Counted from the stretch's first letter, positions 23,756-32,628 are shown. The stretch is 64,000 nucleotides of DNA from JAIEPW01 sp964471915 (GCA_964471915.1 CAYYID010000005.1:1-64000), one strand, 5' to 3'. Made by a program: numbers and translations. Notes: a model not told the origin generated them from the sequence alone.

Positions 23756-26047
23756 CTATCCTAGACTTGTAGTAACTCTGGCCCTCGATCCGGTCGCTTT
23801 CTCGAAACCGTTCGCGAAGGCGAGGCGGCGCGCTTCGGCGAGCCGGACATCTACTCCCAGGCTCTTGCTGACGAGTACAAAAGCCACGCGATACTCGGGA
23901 ACACGCGGTTCGAAAGCCGGCTTTCGCTCTCCGCATGCCCGAATGACGTCGCTAACGGAAATGATCTTCCCCGTGGATCGAACTCTCCGGATCCGCCCAT
24001 CAATCAGTTCCTGCGTCTCTGCGTCTCCCATGATCCGCAGCGGGCCGACTTCGGCCTCCGGGATCAAGCCCATCAGGTAGAGGTCCAGCCGGCAGTAAGA
24101 GAACTCGTCCTTGTCGTCCAACTGTTCCAACTCATAGCCGATGAACTTGCCCGACGGGCCGGGGCGCCATTCCACTTGGTCATAATCTATGGGTGACCGG
24201 CCCGCGTCGAACTGAAGGCCCCAGTGCATCCGGTCCTGGCTGAATTGCCCTTGGCCACTCCCAATCAGAAGTTGGTGTGAATCCGCGCTTTGGGTGGAGT
24301 CGCGGAACGTCGCGTAGGCGCACCAATGATGCCCCATCTCATGCAGCAGGCTGCGCATCGTCCACGGATAGTATCCAAGAATGTTTACGGCGCGAAGCCG
24401 AGCGCTGCCGAATCGGTCCGCGGGCGCGTGCGAACCCGGATTGCCGGGCAGAGCATAGTTGGTGCCTTGCGTGTCGTTGAAGATGCAGATGTGATAGTTG
24501 CCGACCTGCGGGAATTTAGAGCCGGGATCGATCAGGAAGAAGAAGAAGTCGGCCCGGTCATCGACGACCGGCTTGACGTAGTGAACAGCAGTGGCAACGT
24601 CAAACAACGCCGCACCAGGCTTGAAGAGGGTTTGGAGCGGGTCCGCCAGAAGCACCAAGTCGCCGGAACGCTGGCAGCGCACGCCCGAGTCCGCTGCGAT
24701 GCCGCCCTCGCCAAGCAGGTCGCGTTGAATCTTAGGCCAGTCCAGCACAGATAGTACTGGGCGGCAGGGTTGGCGGGGATCCGGAGGCGGAATCGGCGTC
24801 ACGTCTAGCGGGAAGCCATGCATGGATGCAGGTAGCGTGGCGGAAACGTCGCCCCGGTACACGTAGACGCGGATCGCGTAGGTCATATCCACAGTGTGGC
24901 CGGGCACGACTCCCGCCACTTCCGCCTTCGCCAGCAGTTCCTGTTTTGCGCGCTGGACAGCGTCGATCAGGGCCTGATTGGGCACCCACGAAGCAACGCT
25001 CGTCGGCTGGGCGGGAGCTTCGGGCGCAGTTGAACGCAACAACCGTTCGGCGACCTTCTGCTGGCTCTCGGCGGAGAGCATTCGCAGGCCGATTCCCTGG
25101 ATCGCCTCCAGCACCGGCTTGATATAGAGTCCGCTGACGAAGGCGAAAAGCAAGGCGCCGGAACCGGTTCCGAGCGACGGAAACGCCGACAGGAACGCCA
25201 GATAGGCTACAGCGCTCACGTAGGGCCCGATCAAGATCCTCCCTCCCACGACGCGGATGTGCCGCTGCCACAGCAAGGGGTTCTTCTCATCAAAGAACCC
25301 ATCCGGCTTCTCTACGAGACTGAATGCCACGTACGTGAGCGTTCCCAAGTAGGAAAACACCACGACGCCAACCGGCAAGTAGGTGTCCAGGAAGAAGGTT
25401 GGAATGAGATAGTCACCCCAGATCAGGAACATCCCGATCATGCCGAGAGCGCTGACTGTCCAGGCCACCGATACGGTGGCGGCAAAATACATCACCGAGC
25501 TCTCGGTCTTCAGCATAGAAGTGCTGAGATACAGCACCGAGAGCATTACGCCGACCAAGCCTGGAACCAAAAACAACAGAGTCAGGAGTGGCTCGACTGG
25601 CGTCAAGGGAAGCCAGAGCGGATTGGGCGCGAAAGTCAGCTTGTTCGCCGCCACGTCGACTTGGACGGTCAGGTCGGCGGATGTCGCCAGATGGTGCGGC
25701 GCCTCGACGGTGACTCGCCCGGTCGTGACGTTCGGCAGCACAGGCACCTGTCCGGGCATGACTTTAAAACTGGCGCCCAGAGCGTAGAACTGAAGCGCTG
25801 AAGTCTTATAGACCAACACTCCTTTCTCGTCATACAACCCTAGCCTCACGTCCGCGCGCGGGACGGCCCGGCCTGTCGTATTCGAGACGCATCCTCTCAA
25901 AAGGGCACTGTCGTCGGCCTTCCCGGGACAATCGGCCTGAAGGGGTTTGGTGGGAGGTTTCAGCCAGCCGGCCGAGAAGACGTAGTAGGCAGCCACGGCG
26001 GCGATCAGCACACCGATAGCGAGCACCCATCGGCGAGTTGGAATCAT
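23756..26047 (-). CDS. multi-spanning membrane zinc metalloprotease-like protein
   Basis: A 763-residue protein with two parts. The N-terminal half has a membrane anchor (7-27), an exported segment with a possible regulatory beta domain (GCVSNTTGRAVPRADVRLGLYDEKG split at about 53-77), and five further membrane spans (about 152-174, 186-210, 222-244, 270-290, 294-312). The C-terminal half is soluble and contains a zincin motif LLHEMGHHW (H569, E570, H573), followed downstream by EFSYCRLDLYLMGLIPEAEVG, a block also found after HExxH in other exported bacterial metalloproteases. The third zinc ligand is not certain. Peptidase activity is inferred from HExxH and context; a named family cannot be given. 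Confidence 0.7.
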   Translation of the reverse strand: MIPTRRWVLAIGVLIAAVAAYYVFSAGWLKPPTKPLQADCPGKADDSALLRGCVSNTTGRAVPRADVRLGLYDEKGVLVYKTSALQFYALGASFKVMPGQVPVLPNVTTGRVTVEAPHHLATSADLTVQVDVAANKLTFAPNPLWLPLTPVEPLLTLLFLVPGLVGVMLSVLYLSTSMLKTESSVMYFAATVSVAWTVSALGMIGMFLIWGDYLIPTFFLDTYLPVGVVVFSYLGTLTYVAFSLVEKPDGFFDEKNPLLWQRHIRVVGGRILIGPYVSAVAYLAFLSAFPSLGTGSGALLFAFVSGLYIKPVLEAIQGIGLRMLSAESQQKVAERLLRSTAPEAPAQPTSVASWVPNQALIDAVQRAKQELLAKAEVAGVVPGHTVDMTYAIRVYVYRGDVSATLPASMHGFPLDVTPIPPPDPRQPCRPVLSVLDWPKIQRDLLGEGGIAADSGVRCQRSGDLVLLADPLQTLFKPGAALFDVATAVHYVKPVVDDRADFFFFLIDPGSKFPQVGNYHICIFNDTQGTNYALPGNPGSHAPADRFGSARLRAVNILGYYPWTMRSLLHEMGHHWCAYATFRDSTQSADSHQLLIGSGQGQFSQDRMHWGLQFDAGRSPIDYDQVEWRPGPSGKFIGYELEQLDDKDEFSYCRLDLYLMGLIPEAEVGPLRIMGDAETQELIDGRIRRVRSTGKIISVSDVIRACGERKPAFEPRVPEYRVAFVLVSKSLGVDVRLAEARRLAFANGFEKATGSRARVTTSLG

Positions 26048-26359
26048 GATTCCAACTCCGGCAATCCCAGCAGGCTCCAGTCCCAGGCCGGTCCGGGATC
26101 GAACTTGTCACCCCTAAGCAATATCATTGGATATAGGGCATCCGTTTAGCAGAGCCTGCAACCATTTGAGAAAGGTCATCACTTGAAGCTGGCTGCTCGT
26201 GTTTCTCGTGATCTCAGAGGGGCACGCGGCCTCGCCCAGTCGATAACGAGCAGTAAGCAATAACACCAAGCGCATCTGATATCCCTCTTTCGGCCAGTCT
26301 CGGTTGTTGGAGGGAGACGTCAGCGAGCGGAAGTTTCCTTCGTAGAACTTCCGAGATTC
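26048..26359. other. intergenic region upstream of the metalloprotease gene
   Basis: About 310 bases with lower G+C. A short minus-strand frame is present, but it lacks a ribosome-binding site and family features, so I do not call a gene. The promoter of the metalloprotease unit should lie here. Confidence 0.4.
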
Positions 26360-26390
26360 AAAAAAAACGGCGTCGCCCGAAGGCGACGCC
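26360..26390 (-). terminator. rho-independent terminator of the sigma/CHAT operon
   Basis: On the minus strand GGCGTCGCC, loop TTC, GGGCGACGCC form a near-perfect GC stem (26390-26369), followed by a run of eight Ts (26367-26360). It lies 22 bases after the stop of the 212-residue gene and closes the sigma / CHAT / 212-residue unit. Confidence 0.9.
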
Positions 26391-26411
26391 GCCGACTCGC
26401 TGCCGCTCAGT

Positions 26412-27050
26412 TCAGCAGCCGCAGTTCCCGGAGTTCTTCGAGCCGCCGGACGGGCTGCAACCGGGCGGATCCGACAAGATCCGCGGCACCCCGCCCGGCG
26501 ACATGGACCACACCCCGGAGTAGCCGTGGAACTGCTTGATCGTTTCCGCGAACGCGTGCGTCCCGTGTCCGGGACTCGCCGTCCCGGAAGGGCCCGCAAT
26601 GATCGTTACCGTGTCTTTGAGCAGATAACCCCCGAGTTGCGGCTGGCCGTTCGCGCTGTACTCCAACAGCCACTTGACGGCGAAGTTCCTGGGGATCTGG
26701 ACGGGCGGCTGGCCCGTCACCGTGGGTGGCGGCGTCAGTGCCTCGCCCAGCAGCGTCGTGACGGAAATCGGACGCGGAAGGACGACCTCAGCGGCTGCTT
26801 TCACCGCTGAAGGCCCTGCGCCGGCGAGGTAGACCATCTCGTCGCGAAATCGATCTACCAGGGACTTGTCCCCGCCGGTGACACCGGTCAACACGAGACG
26901 TGGTGAACCCCCGATGTTCTTTGGCGGCTCGAATGGAATCCAGACCTCGTACCGGTGATCGCAGGTTTCCGCCATCCGCACCAAAATCTTGTCGTCATAC
27001 TCGAAGAATGCGAACGCGCCGTGCAGGATCACGTAAACGGAATGTGGCAA
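26412..27050 (-). CDS. 212-residue protein with Cys/Gly/Ser-rich tail, CHAT operon
   Basis: I do not recognise the family. There is no signal peptide. Residues 1-75 are globular (VYVILHGAFAFFEYDDKIL, then RYEVWIPFEPP). Residues about 75-110 are helix. A Pro-rich stretch PTVTGQPPVQIPRNFAVKW follows. A Gly-rich region (SGTASPGHGTHAF) leads to the tail GCSPSGGSKNSGNCGC with three cysteines in the last sixteen residues. It starts twelve bases after the CHAT gene and ends at a strong terminator, so it is made together with the sigma factor and the CHAT protein. Candidate roles are protease substrate or effector. This is inferred from position. Confidence 0.65.
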   Translation of the reverse strand: MPHSVYVILHGAFAFFEYDDKILVRMAETCDHRYEVWIPFEPPKNIGGSPRLVLTGVTGGDKSLVDRFRDEMVYLAGAGPSAVKAAAEVVLPRPISVTTLLGEALTPPPTVTGQPPVQIPRNFAVKWLLEYSANGQPQLGGYLLKDTVTIIAGPSGTASPGHGTHAFAETIKQFHGYSGVWSMSPGGVPRILSDPPGCSPSGGSKNSGNCGC

Positions 27051-27062
27051 GCCGAACCTCCT

Positions 27063-30000
27063 CTATTGTCGATCTGCGTGCAAAGACGCACCCGCGGGCG
27101 AAACTCCTGCCGCAAAGTGCGAAAAACCTGCCCAATGGCGTGGGTGTGCGTATCCGGCAGACCGCGTCTGTCGCCGCTGGGCCTCCGCCAGCGCGTCCGC
27201 GGGCGTCAGTCCCGCGGCCATTCCGTCGTGAAGAACGGTCATCAGCCGCCGCGCTGCCTCGCCATCCACTCGCCAGCGCGCTGCGATAACCGACCCGGCG
27301 CCTGCCAGCAGAAAGGCGTTCACCAGGCTGTCCGGCGCCACCGGACCGCGACCAGGGTCGGCGGCGGTGAGGCACGCCGACAGCACGGTCAGCGATCCGC
27401 GGGGCAGGCTCACTCGTTCCAGGTCACCGCTCGTGAACAGGATCGAGCCCCCGGTCAACAGCCCGCCCGCTCCGGCGTTCGCCCAGCCGTGACCGGCGAA
27501 GTGGAACAGGTCGCGATCGGGCAGCGCTCGGGCGAGAACTCCGGGATCGGGCGATGACATCGGTACACCTCCCCAGCGAGCGGCGACCTCTGCGGCCTCC
27601 CGCTCCGCCGATTCGAGCACCGGCAGGTGCTCGCCGCCCGGGCCGGTGGCAGCGGGTGCCGCCATAGCCAGCACGCGGCGAAAGGGCGGCGTTGCCGGTC
27701 CTGCCACCAGCGCCCGTGTGTACGAGACGGTTCGAGACTCGATGGCGAATCTACCGTCGGCTGCCACAAGCGCTTCGAATGGGATCGCGCCCAGCCACTG
27801 GTCCGCCTGGATTACCCAGCGCCGCGCGGCCGACAGGCGCTTTCCAGCCACGCCGAACAAACGGGCAAACAGCCGACGGCCGGACTCCCGGATAGCTTCG
27901 GGAGACGAGTCCGCTCCCGCGCAGTCGGCCGCGAAGCGCAGGGATTCCCGCCGTAGGTCTCGAAGCGGTGCAGTTGCCGAGAAGGGCTGCAACCCCGCGT
28001 CGTCACGGACCCACCCTTCTACGGAATCCTCGCGCGCAAGGAGAACCACGAACGCTTCGCCGCGGGCCGGAGAAAGGTCGTTAGGTGATTCCAGGCCGAA
28101 GGCCGCCGCCTGAAACTCCTGCCACAAGCGAAAGGCCGCAGGGTGGTCGCCGGCGCGCCGTTCGATCCCGACCAGATGCCGAAACGAGGGGGCGAGGACG
28201 CCGGCCCAGTCCAGGCTCTTGCGCGGCGGCAGGTCGCGCAACATCTCAACGCGGAGCGACTGCAGTGTCTCCCGCGCCTCGACGACGCGGCCCGCCGACA
28301 ATTGGGCGTGGCCCAGGGCCTGTCTATATCGGCGTGCAAGCGATTGACTGCGGATCTGCTTCGCTTCCACTCCGGCGAGTTCCCGGAGGGCTTCCAGCGG
28401 TTGCGTGCGGGCCTCCGCCCGGGCCATGGCAACCTTGGCCTCCGTCTGGTACAGATCGCGAGCTGGCCCCGGCTCCAGCGACGCGATCAGCTCGCCGGCG
28501 GATTGTAACCGTCGGTACGCTTCCGCGAGATCGTTGTTCTCCTCGAGGAGCGCAGCATGCTGCAATGCCCCGAGCGCTTCCATCAGCCGGTTGGGAATCA
28601 GGCGGGCGGCTTCGACATAATCAGCGGCGAGCACTGCGGCGAGGTTCCCCCAGCCGGCTTGCCGGGAGACGGCGCTCAGGTCGAAACACGCCTGATGCAG
28701 ACGGTTCACCGTAAGGTGGGGCTCCATCCAGTACCGTTCCAGTGCCACGACGCCGTTAGCCCAGACCGGTCCGCTAACACCCAGCGTGACCTCGATCGTA
28801 TTCAGAAGGCCCAAGGCCCGGCTTTCGAGCAGCGTGAAGCCACGCTGACGTGCTTCGGCGATGGTGCGTAGCAGCTCGTCCCGCGCCTGACGCGGCTGGC
28901 CGGCTTTACCACGGCAGACCGCAGCGTCGAGTTGAGACTGTAGCCGGGGCCACACGGCATCGGCGGGCATCGGCGAACTCGCCCAAGCGAGACATTCGGC
29001 GACGCGGTCCGATCGCTGTGCGGCGTAAATCTTCTCGGCGCGGGCGCGCGCGGCGAGGTGCGGGTTGCCATCGCGCTCAGCCTCCGTGGCCATCGCCAGC
29101 GCCCGCTCGTGGACGCCCGCGGCGTTGGCGCGAATCGCTTGGGAGAGAGCCTCGGACGCGCCTGGGGTGGCGGTCCGGGCCGCAGCCAGAGTGCCGTCTC
29201 CATGCCGCTGGCGGGCGGATTCCGCGACGACGGCGACGGCGTGATCGGCGTAGGGGTCCCGGCGCATCGACAGCCATGACGTCCACGCCACTTCGAGGTA
29301 AGGTTCCGGGTTCCATGCGATGGCCGTGGGGTGTTCCGCAAGAAACTGCGCGGGGCTTGCGGGGATCGCCCGGCGGGCCTCTTTCTCCCGTTTCAGACGT
29401 TCTGCCTCCGCAAGGGCCTCGCGGGCCTCCTGGGCCCAGCCGCTGGAACCGTCCAATTCCAGGAAAGCTCTCCAAGAGGTGATCGCGTCATCCAACAGCC
29501 ACATCCTCTGATAGATCAGCGCCAGGTTGAAGCGGGCACGAGGCTGCCGCGGGTCCTGGCGGAGTGACCGTAACAGCAACTCCGCGGCATGGGCATAGTC
29601 TTCTGGCCTCTTTTCGACGCCCGCCCGGACAGCATAGGCACACGCCAGGTCGTTCCAGATGTCCGGCGTTCCGGCGTCGTCCGCGGCCCGTGATAAGGTT
29701 TCGATCGCGGCCTGGTATTGCCCTTCGATCAGCTCGGAACGAGCTTTCCACAGGAGCACGTTGGGGTCTGGCGCACCAGCTTCCAGCCGGCGGCGAATCT
29801 CAGCCTCCGCGTCGTGTAGTTCCACTGGACGCGCGAAACGAGACTCGCCTGCGCGCTGCTGGCGCACCGGGCCGTAACCTGCGTCGGGCAGGCGATAAGG
29901 GAACGGTCGAGATTTCGTGTACACCGTCGCCAGAAGCGCCCCAGGCGAGCGCGAACCCTGCCACACCCGAACGCCCAACCCAACGGCAACCAGCGCCAAG

Positions 30001-30377
30001 ATCGCGGCCGCCGCGATTCCCCACTGGAGTGGACTGACGCCCTTGCGTCTTGCAGGCAGGCGAACGTCTTCCTCCGGGGACGCCTGAATCGCGGTTTTCA
30101 GCAGCTCGGCGCATTCGGAACAAGTTGCAAGGTGTCTCCAAAGACTCGCTGGAGCTTCACCCGCGCCGGCGGCCGCCCGCGCCAGGTCCGCAAGATCGGG
30201 GCATTGGTCTGACGCCGGGGCCTTGCTGACGGTGGTGGACTTCAATTGGGCTAGAAACTCCATCGTGGCGCGGCAATCCGGACAGGCCCGCGCATGGTCC
30301 GCGACTTCGGCTAGAACCGGCCGGCCGGCCGCGAGGGCCTCCAGATCCGGCCACGAAAGATGGGAGTTGCCGCTCAT
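27063..30377 (-). CDS. double anti-sigma zinc module / membrane span / TPR / CHAT protease fusion
   Basis: A 1104-residue protein. Two zinc-binding anti-sigma-like modules open it: H28-x3-C32-x2-C35 and H82-x3-C86-x2-C89. A membrane span lies at about 118-138. Residues 185-320 and about 430-760 are TPR-like helical repeats. The C-terminal CHAT (caspase HetF associated with TPR) peptidase domain has the catalytic pair H963 (FHFAGHGW) and C1002 (TVLSACLTAAD). The membrane span places zinc modules inside and TPR-CHAT outside the cytoplasm, if it is inserted in the usual way. CHAT proteins elsewhere are caspase-like proteases that cut partner proteins. The upstream sigma gene overlaps by four bases (ATGA), so this is most likely its anti-sigma factor. 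A release mechanism involving the protease is my inference. Confidence 0.85.
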   Translation of the reverse strand: MSGNSHLSWPDLEALAAGRPVLAEVADHARACPDCRATMEFLAQLKSTTVSKAPASDQCPDLADLARAAAGAGEAPASLWRHLATCSECAELLKTAIQASPEEDVRLPARRKGVSPLQWGIAAAAILALVAVGLGVRVWQGSRSPGALLATVYTKSRPFPYRLPDAGYGPVRQQRAGESRFARPVELHDAEAEIRRRLEAGAPDPNVLLWKARSELIEGQYQAAIETLSRAADDAGTPDIWNDLACAYAVRAGVEKRPEDYAHAAELLLRSLRQDPRQPRARFNLALIYQRMWLLDDAITSWRAFLELDGSSGWAQEAREALAEAERLKREKEARRAIPASPAQFLAEHPTAIAWNPEPYLEVAWTSWLSMRRDPYADHAVAVVAESARQRHGDGTLAAARTATPGASEALSQAIRANAAGVHERALAMATEAERDGNPHLAARARAEKIYAAQRSDRVAECLAWASSPMPADAVWPRLQSQLDAAVCRGKAGQPRQARDELLRTIAEARQRGFTLLESRALGLLNTIEVTLGVSGPVWANGVVALERYWMEPHLTVNRLHQACFDLSAVSRQAGWGNLAAVLAADYVEAARLIPNRLMEALGALQHAALLEENNDLAEAYRRLQSAGELIASLEPGPARDLYQTEAKVAMARAEARTQPLEALRELAGVEAKQIRSQSLARRYRQALGHAQLSAGRVVEARETLQSLRVEMLRDLPPRKSLDWAGVLAPSFRHLVGIERRAGDHPAAFRLWQEFQAAAFGLESPNDLSPARGEAFVVLLAREDSVEGWVRDDAGLQPFSATAPLRDLRRESLRFAADCAGADSSPEAIRESGRRLFARLFGVAGKRLSAARRWVIQADQWLGAIPFEALVAADGRFAIESRTVSYTRALVAGPATPPFRRVLAMAAPAATGPGGEHLPVLESAEREAAEVAARWGGVPMSSPDPGVLARALPDRDLFHFAGHGWANAGAGGLLTGGSILFTSGDLERVSLPRGSLTVLSACLTAADPGRGPVAPDSLVNAFLLAGAGSVIAARWRVDGEAARRLMTVLHDGMAAGLTPADALAEAQRRQTRSAGYAHPRHWAGFSHFAAGVSPAGASLHADRQ

Positions 30378-31030
30378 GCAGGCGATTCCCCCGACATTGA
30401 AGACGGAAGCGGACGGGTTTTTCCTGCAACGCAGTCGCGAATTCGTTTGACGAGGCGAAGCAGGGCGCTTTCCGCGCCCTTCGAGGTCAGATCGAACCCG
30501 CGAACGGAGGCGATGGCTTTGGCCGTCATCCCTTCGCGGAAATAGAGCCAGAAAATCGCGCGTTCGCGAGGCTCAGCGGCTGAGCGGTCCAGACACTCGT
30601 CAACGCGACGCAGAAAGAGGCGGTGGGCGACATCCTCCTCCAGGTCCAGAGCAACTGCCGAGTGTTCCTCCAGCGCCGTTGGTTCACCTCGGCCGCGCTT
30701 TGCCGCCGATCGCAACCGGAAGTGGTCTCGCGCAACGTTGTGGGCGGCAATTCTCAGGTAGGCCACTAGGACGCCGGGCTGCGCAGCGTTCAGCCGCCGC
30801 AAGGCGGCGCGGTCCTCGGAGAACAGCTTAAGGAAGGTCTCCTGCACAAGATCGTCCACCGCATCTGCTTCTCGACCGCCACGCTCCCTAACCGCGCGCC
30901 ACACGCCGGCAGTGATGTATCGGCGTGCCAATGCAGTGAACGTCGCCCAGGCCGTTTCGTCCCCGCTGTCGATCCACATGCGGTATTGTGCCAGCAATAA
31001 GTCGCTGGATTCATGAGGTTGAAACGCCAC
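30374..31030 (-). CDS. ECF-type sigma-70 family factor
   Basis: A 218-residue sigma factor. Region 2 contains DDLVQETFLKLF and VAYLRIAAHNVARDHFR; region 4 contains RAIFWLYFREGMTAKAIAS, followed by KGAESALLRLVKRIRD. It starts at a GTG with GAGG five bases upstream; TACGCT (31063-31058) is a plausible -10. It overlaps the anti-sigma/CHAT gene by ATGA, the usual arrangement of a sigma factor with its anti-sigma factor. The genes it controls are unknown; self-activation of the operon is likely. Confidence 0.88.
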   Translation of the reverse strand: MAFQPHESSDLLLAQYRMWIDSGDETAWATFTALARRYITAGVWRAVRERGGREADAVDDLVQETFLKLFSEDRAALRRLNAAQPGVLVAYLRIAAHNVARDHFRLRSAAKRGRGEPTALEEHSAVALDLEEDVAHRLFLRRVDECLDRSAAEPRERAIFWLYFREGMTAKAIASVRGFDLTSKGAESALLRLVKRIRDCVAGKTRPLPSSMSGESPA

Positions 31031-31063
31031 GTCGCCTCACAGCAAAGCTGATTAGAGAGCGTA

Positions 31064-31400
31064 GCACAACAGATCCGAAGCATCTAGAAACCACGCGACC
31101 CTGGTGCTGAGCAGCTCGACGATACCCGATAGCCGAATTTCAGTCACAACCTTCGAAGAATTTCTATGTCGTTGAATCGGATCGCCTTATTCGGTTCACG
31201 CCCGCATGGCCATCCACTTCCCGAGTTACCCTACGGTCATGAGTGGTTGTTCCGGACCCGGGAGTGCGACCGCAATCCGGTTTCTTCCGAAGCGACCTAA
31301 GGAAAACCCGCGCGGCCCACGAGCGATCGAGCCTCAGGGATGCTCCCAAACGCACCACGTAACACGGACGTCGGCGAGTGCAACGTGGTTGTTTTTCAAT
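31064..31400. other. intergenic region with no gene seen
   Basis: No frame here has coding character on either strand. It has low gene-like composition and precedes the three dispersed repeats. Decayed mobile or repeat sequence is likely. Confidence 0.4.
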
Positions 31401-31430
31401 CCAATACACAAGATTTACCAAACGAACTCT
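31401..31430. repeat. dispersed repeat copy 1
   Basis: Reads CCAATACACAAGATTTACC then AAACGAACTC. Shares the CCAAT...TTACC(A/G)AACGA(A/C)C core with two further copies downstream; consensus length about 30 bases. Confidence 0.55.
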
Positions 31431-31512
31431 ACCCGCCTCTGCCTCAGGCGCTTGGGTCACCCAGGACGTTCACATCCGGACGGACCCGCGTCAAGAACTC
31501 TTGCCCGTCCAA

Positions 31513-31543
31513 CCAATTGCGCAGAAATTACCGAACGAACTCC
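31513..31543. repeat. dispersed repeat copy 2
   Basis: Reads CCAATTGCGCAGAAATTACC then GAACGAACTCC. 112 bases after copy 1. Confidence 0.6.
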
Positions 31544-31698
31544 CTGCTGGCCGAGCTTCCTCGAAACCGAAAACACTCGTATCTCTAGAGAGAACAACAC
31601 GTGACGCCACTTATCCGCCACCCTCCGTTCAGGAACGGACCGAGACTCCCCGCGCCCCCGGACCCCCAGGTGCCCGCGAAGGCCAAGTGGCCGCTGCC

Positions 31699-31730
31699 CA
31701 ATCGAATGCACAAAAATTACCAAACGACCC
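31699..31730. repeat. dispersed repeat copy 3
   Basis: Reads CCAATCGAATGCACAAAAAT then TACCAAACGACCC. About 186 bases after copy 2. The sequences between copies are unrelated, and spacing is irregular. Confidence 0.55.
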
Positions 31731-31743
31731 CCCCCTTTGCCCC

Positions 31744-32628
31744 TCACTGGCGTTCGGGGTTCTGTTGCGGCGTGGCGAGGAACTCGCGGGCCACCTCGCG
31801 CGGATCGCGGTGCGCGCCGTCCACGGCGAGGTTCAGTTTCCGCATCTCAGTGTTCGTGAACCGGCCGCTCAGCTCGGCGAGCGCCTCGCGCAAGCCCGGA
31901 TGCCGGGCCAGCGCGTCGGCGCGCGCCGCCACGCACACCTCGTACGCCGGAAAGACGCGGCGGTCGTCTTCGAGCACCACGAAGTCCTTGGCGGCCAGCA
32001 GTCCATCGGTGGCGCTGCCGGCGACGATGTTCACGCGGCGCTGCTCGAGCGCGGCGTAGAGCAGCCCGAGGTCCATGGTGCGCGGCGGGCCGGCCCAGGC
32101 GAAACCGTAGGGCGCGAGCGCGGGGAGCCCGTCGCGGCGGTCCAGGAACTCGCTGCCAACGCCTAGGTTCCAGAAGTTCCGCAGCGCCGCGGCGTCGGAG
32201 AGGGTCTTCAGCGACCGGGCGCGGGCGTCCTCCCCGCGGACGGCGAGCGCGAACGAATTGTCGATGCCCAGCGGCTCCATCCATTCGATATCGAAACGGC
32301 GGCGGTACTCGTCGCGGACCCGCTCGTAGACGGCGCGGGCGGAGCGCGGGGGCTCCTCTTTCAGCACGGCCGCGACGGCGGTGCCGGCGTATTCGGGATA
32401 GAGGTCGATCTGGCCGGCGGTGAGCGCGGTGTGGGCGATCAGGGTGCCCTGGAGGTTGAGCTTGCGTTCCACGGGGACGCCGAGCCGTTGTTCAAGGTGC
32501 AGCGCGACGATCTCGCCGAGGATGAGCTGCTCGGTGAAGTTCTTGGAGCCGACGACGATGCGGTCGCGCGCGCCGCAGCCGGCGAGCAGCAGCGCGGCTA
32601 GGAGCGCGCCAGTTTGGCTTCGATCCAT
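31744..32628 (-). CDS. glycine-betaine/choline-type ABC transporter substrate-binding lipoprotein (OpuAC/ProX-OsmF family)
   Basis: A 294-residue lipoprotein. The signal and lipobox read ALLAALLLAGC. The type-F binding fold is recognised from IVVGSKNFTEQLILGEIVALHLEQ, QIDLYPEYAGTAVAAVL and VNIVAGSATDGLLAAKDFVVLEDD, typical of OpuBC/OsmF proteins that bind quaternary ammonium osmolytes. The ATG at 32628 is inside the end of the permease gene (31-base overlap) and is chosen for the lipoprotein signal. It is the last gene of a three-gene importer. Confidence 0.88.
   Translation of the reverse strand: MDRSQTGALLAALLLAGCGARDRIVVGSKNFTEQLILGEIVALHLEQRLGVPVERKLNLQGTLIAHTALTAGQIDLYPEYAGTAVAAVLKEEPPRSARAVYERVRDEYRRRFDIEWMEPLGIDNSFALAVRGEDARARSLKTLSDAAALRNFWNLGVGSEFLDRRDGLPALAPYGFAWAGPPRTMDLGLLYAALEQRRVNIVAGSATDGLLAAKDFVVLEDDRRVFPAYEVCVAARADALARHPGLREALAELSGRFTNTEMRKLNLAVDGAHRDPREVAREFLATPQQNPERQ

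Noticed and set aside
26114..26411. Short minus-strand gene between the CHAT operon and the metalloprotease
   Set aside because: It overlaps the terminator, has no ribosome-binding site and no family features.
26412..27050. Gasdermin as partner of the CHAT protease
   Set aside because: Length and motifs do not match bacterial gasdermins; there is no N-terminal Cys for palmitoylation and no clear pore-forming fold in the sequence.
31401..31730. CRISPR array
   Set aside because: Only three imperfect copies with unequal spacing (112 and 186 bases), no regular spacers and no cas genes.
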